Shown piece by piece: positions 21,287 through 22,524 of a DNA stretch of 22,524 bases. This DNA comes from a virus. The stretch is taken from positions 1 to 22,524 of the IMG/VR virus record IMGVR_UViG_3300045978_000063. The stretch is one strand, 5' to 3'. Made by a program: the position numbers and the translations under genes. How positions within the stretch are numbered: position 1 is the stretch's first letter; the number at the start of each line of letters is the position of its first letter. The notes under the pieces are model-generated. The model searched no databases and was not told where the DNA came from. It saw only the letters and a list, made by a program, of their open reading frames with translations.

Positions 21287-21658
21287 ATGAGTCTTAGACA
21301 TGGTCTGGTCCGGTCGACCAGGTTGGCGTCCATCGCCGACGAGGGAAACCTGTCCGCGGCCGTCCAATTAGAAGGCTTGTCGCCGGTCGCGTTCGTGATC
21401 GGGACGGGATGGGTCGCCGCCGACCTCACCTTCCAAGCGTCCTACGACGGCGGAGCCAACTTCTTCAACGTCCACGAATCCGGCACCGACACCGAACTGA
21501 CCGTCCAAGCCGGAGCATCCCGGTACATCGGCCTGCTCGACGCGCAACGCCAACCGCTCCAGGGTGTCACCCAGATCAAGGTGCGGTCCGGCACGTCAGG
21601 GGCGCCGGTCACGCAGACCGCAGGCCCACAGGTCATAGCGATCATCTGCACCGACTAG
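21287..21658 (+). CDS. Small beta-rich protein of capsid module
   Basis: A 123-aa product with AAAGGAGG 3 nt before ATG 21287. The sequence has an N-terminal basic stretch (MSLRHGLVRSTRL), then beta-strand pattern with LTFQASYDGGANFFNVHESG, a YIGLLDAQRQPLQGVTQIKV segment, and ending VIAIICTD. It has the look of a small immunoglobulin-like or decoration domain, similar in size to the protein before the hairpin, though the two sequences are not clearly alike. Function inferred from place in the head-gene set. Confidence 0.72.
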   Translation: MSLRHGLVRSTRLASIADEGNLSAAVQLEGLSPVAFVIGTGWVAADLTFQASYDGGANFFNVHESGTDTELTVQAGASRYIGLLDAQRQPLQGVTQIKVRSGTSGAPVTQTAGPQVIAIICTD

Positions 21659-21667
21659 GAGGAAACT

Positions 21668-21895
21668 ATGGCAGCAAAGAAAAAGCCGGAAGGCGAAAGC
21701 TACGGCCCCTACGAGAAGTACGCCGAAGTCGAAACGTCGAGGGGCGTGTACGGGATTCAAGCCGGCGAGGTTCTGGCTATCACCGCGGACGGGGTGGAAC
21801 GGTCCGGGGAAGCCTCCTTTGAGAAGGAGCCCGACGGCTACGTTCCGACCGCCGACGCCAGCCCGACGGCCGAACCCGACGTCGTCCTGAGTTGA
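21668..21895 (+). CDS. Short acidic protein of capsid module
   Basis: A 75-aa product with TAGGAGGAAAC before ATG 21668, the site beginning at the end of the previous gene. It opens with a Lys cluster (MAAKKKPEGE) and has strands like RGVYGIQAGEVLAITADG, then an acidic disordered tail with repeated Ala/Asp/Pro (TADASPTAEPDVV). It resembles small spacer or head-associated proteins in these gene clusters. No motif was recognised. Confidence 0.7.
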   Translation: MAAKKKPEGESYGPYEKYAEVETSRGVYGIQAGEVLAITADGVERSGEASFEKEPDGYVPTADASPTAEPDVVLS

Positions 21896-21898
21896 TCT

Positions 21899-22524
21899 GT
21901 GACCACCATCGCCGGGGTCATCGAACGGTGCTACCGAGACTTTCTTCTACCTCCTGACGAGCAGCCCACCAGGTTCAAAGTTGATACGGGGGGTATCAAC
22001 ACCGTCTCGACGACTCTCCCCGTTTCGGCGACCCTCCTGTCTCCTGAGGAGCAGGATGCGATCGCGGTGGGGAACCTGATCGAAGTCGTCTCTGCCACCA
22101 CCGGCGGGGAGCTGATGCTGATTGAGGCGGTCACCGGATCCCCACCCACGTCGTTGACGGTAAGACGGAACATGTACGACTCGGGTGCGGTCGCCCATAT
22201 TGCGACTGACCTGATCTACCTGGCCCCTGATTTCCCCCGTAAGACAGTGTTCGAGGCGATAGCGGACAATATCGAAGCTCTCTGGCCCCAACTGTGGACG
22301 GCGCGGACTGAGGAAACGTACACGTCGCCCGGTCCGGTCGAACTCCCCGAATCCTGCGAGGAAATCTTGGAAGTGAGGGTCTTCGACGGGAACCGGTGGG
22401 CGTTGACCGGCGGGTGGGAACTGCTCACCGACTACCCGCTGTTCACGTCGGGGAAGGCGATCCAGTGGCTCGCCGCCGGGTCGGGTGAACCTCTCCACGT
22501 CAAATACCGGGCGTCCACCATCCG
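21899..22524 (+). CDS. Head-tail adaptor candidate, cut by window end
   Basis: An open frame from GTG 21899 runs to the end of the window without a stop, giving 208 codons so far. GAG is the only, weak, ribosome site, so the start is tentative. The product begins with a helix (TTIAGVIERCYRDFLLPP), then a strand-rich part with NLIEVVSATTGGELMLIEAV and a TVRRNMYDSGAVAH loop, then a helical part with DFPRKTVFEAIADNIEALW, a W-rich ELPESCEEILEVRVF stretch and AIQWLAAGSGE. Size, alpha/beta pattern and place after capsid and decoration genes fit a head-tail connector or adaptor. No more than a family-type guess. Confidence 0.7.
   Translation, partial: MTTIAGVIERCYRDFLLPPDEQPTRFKVDTGGINTVSTTLPVSATLLSPEEQDAIAVGNLIEVVSATTGGELMLIEAVTGSPPTSLTVRRNMYDSGAVAHIATDLIYLAPDFPRKTVFEAIADNIEALWPQLWTARTEETYTSPGPVELPESCEEILEVRVFDGNRWALTGGWELLTDYPLFTSGKAIQWLAAGSGEPLHVKYRASTI

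Overview
The window is a GC-rich stretch of a tailed-phage (Caudoviricetes) genome or prophage, almost wholly made of virion genes on the + strand. The anchors are a terminase large subunit (TerL), a portal protein, a scaffold-like protein and a major capsid protein (MCP). The GC-rich codon use, frequent GTG starts, strong AGGAGG or GGGGG ribosome sites and stop/start overlaps suggest an actinobacterial or other high-GC host; this is inference. No integrase, replication, lysis-cassette or host genes are visible. The 3' end cuts through a gene.

Layout: 1-642 is a leader with no convincing gene; it has a sigma70-like promoter at the left edge and short direct repeats. 643-2715 is TerL with an unusual N-terminal zinc-ribbon and helix-turn-helix extension. 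2712-6518 holds seven tightly packed genes: a CxxC protein, a coiled-coil protein, several beta-rich structural proteins, a protein with seven ~22-residue repeats and a BppU-like protein. 6515-9240 has the portal and four small proteins, one of them a 40-residue very basic protein. 9233-17446 is an 8.2 kb cassette of four overlapping genes (1598, 495, 262 and 381 aa) that look like internal or ejection proteins, one of them carrying an M15-type peptidoglycan peptidase domain.

17448-17737 holds RNA genes on the - strand, the only convincing minus-strand genes: tRNA-Ser(GCT), a 116-nt tRNA-like RNA and a probable tRNA-Ser(TGA), packed with 4-nt gaps. 17826-19109 encodes a further 427-aa protein of the internal-protein type with a polyproline linker. 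19110-19427 is a regulatory region with a strong promoter flanked by a 9-bp inverted repeat, followed by a hairpin-rich leader. 19428-22524 is the capsid module: scaffold, MCP, two small beta-rich proteins, a 75-aa acidic protein and a partial head-tail adaptor candidate, with a very stable hairpin between the two beta-rich genes.

How it fits together: TerL and portal form the packaging motor, scaffold and MCP build the head, and the small proteins after MCP are likely decoration or completion proteins. The giant protein and its neighbours are probably packed in the virion for DNA delivery through the cell wall. The separate promoter and leader before the scaffold gene would let capsid genes be expressed at a higher level than the upstream genes. 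The most unusual items are the giant tRNA-like RNA, the promoter and leader before the scaffold gene, and the fused DNA-binding module on TerL.
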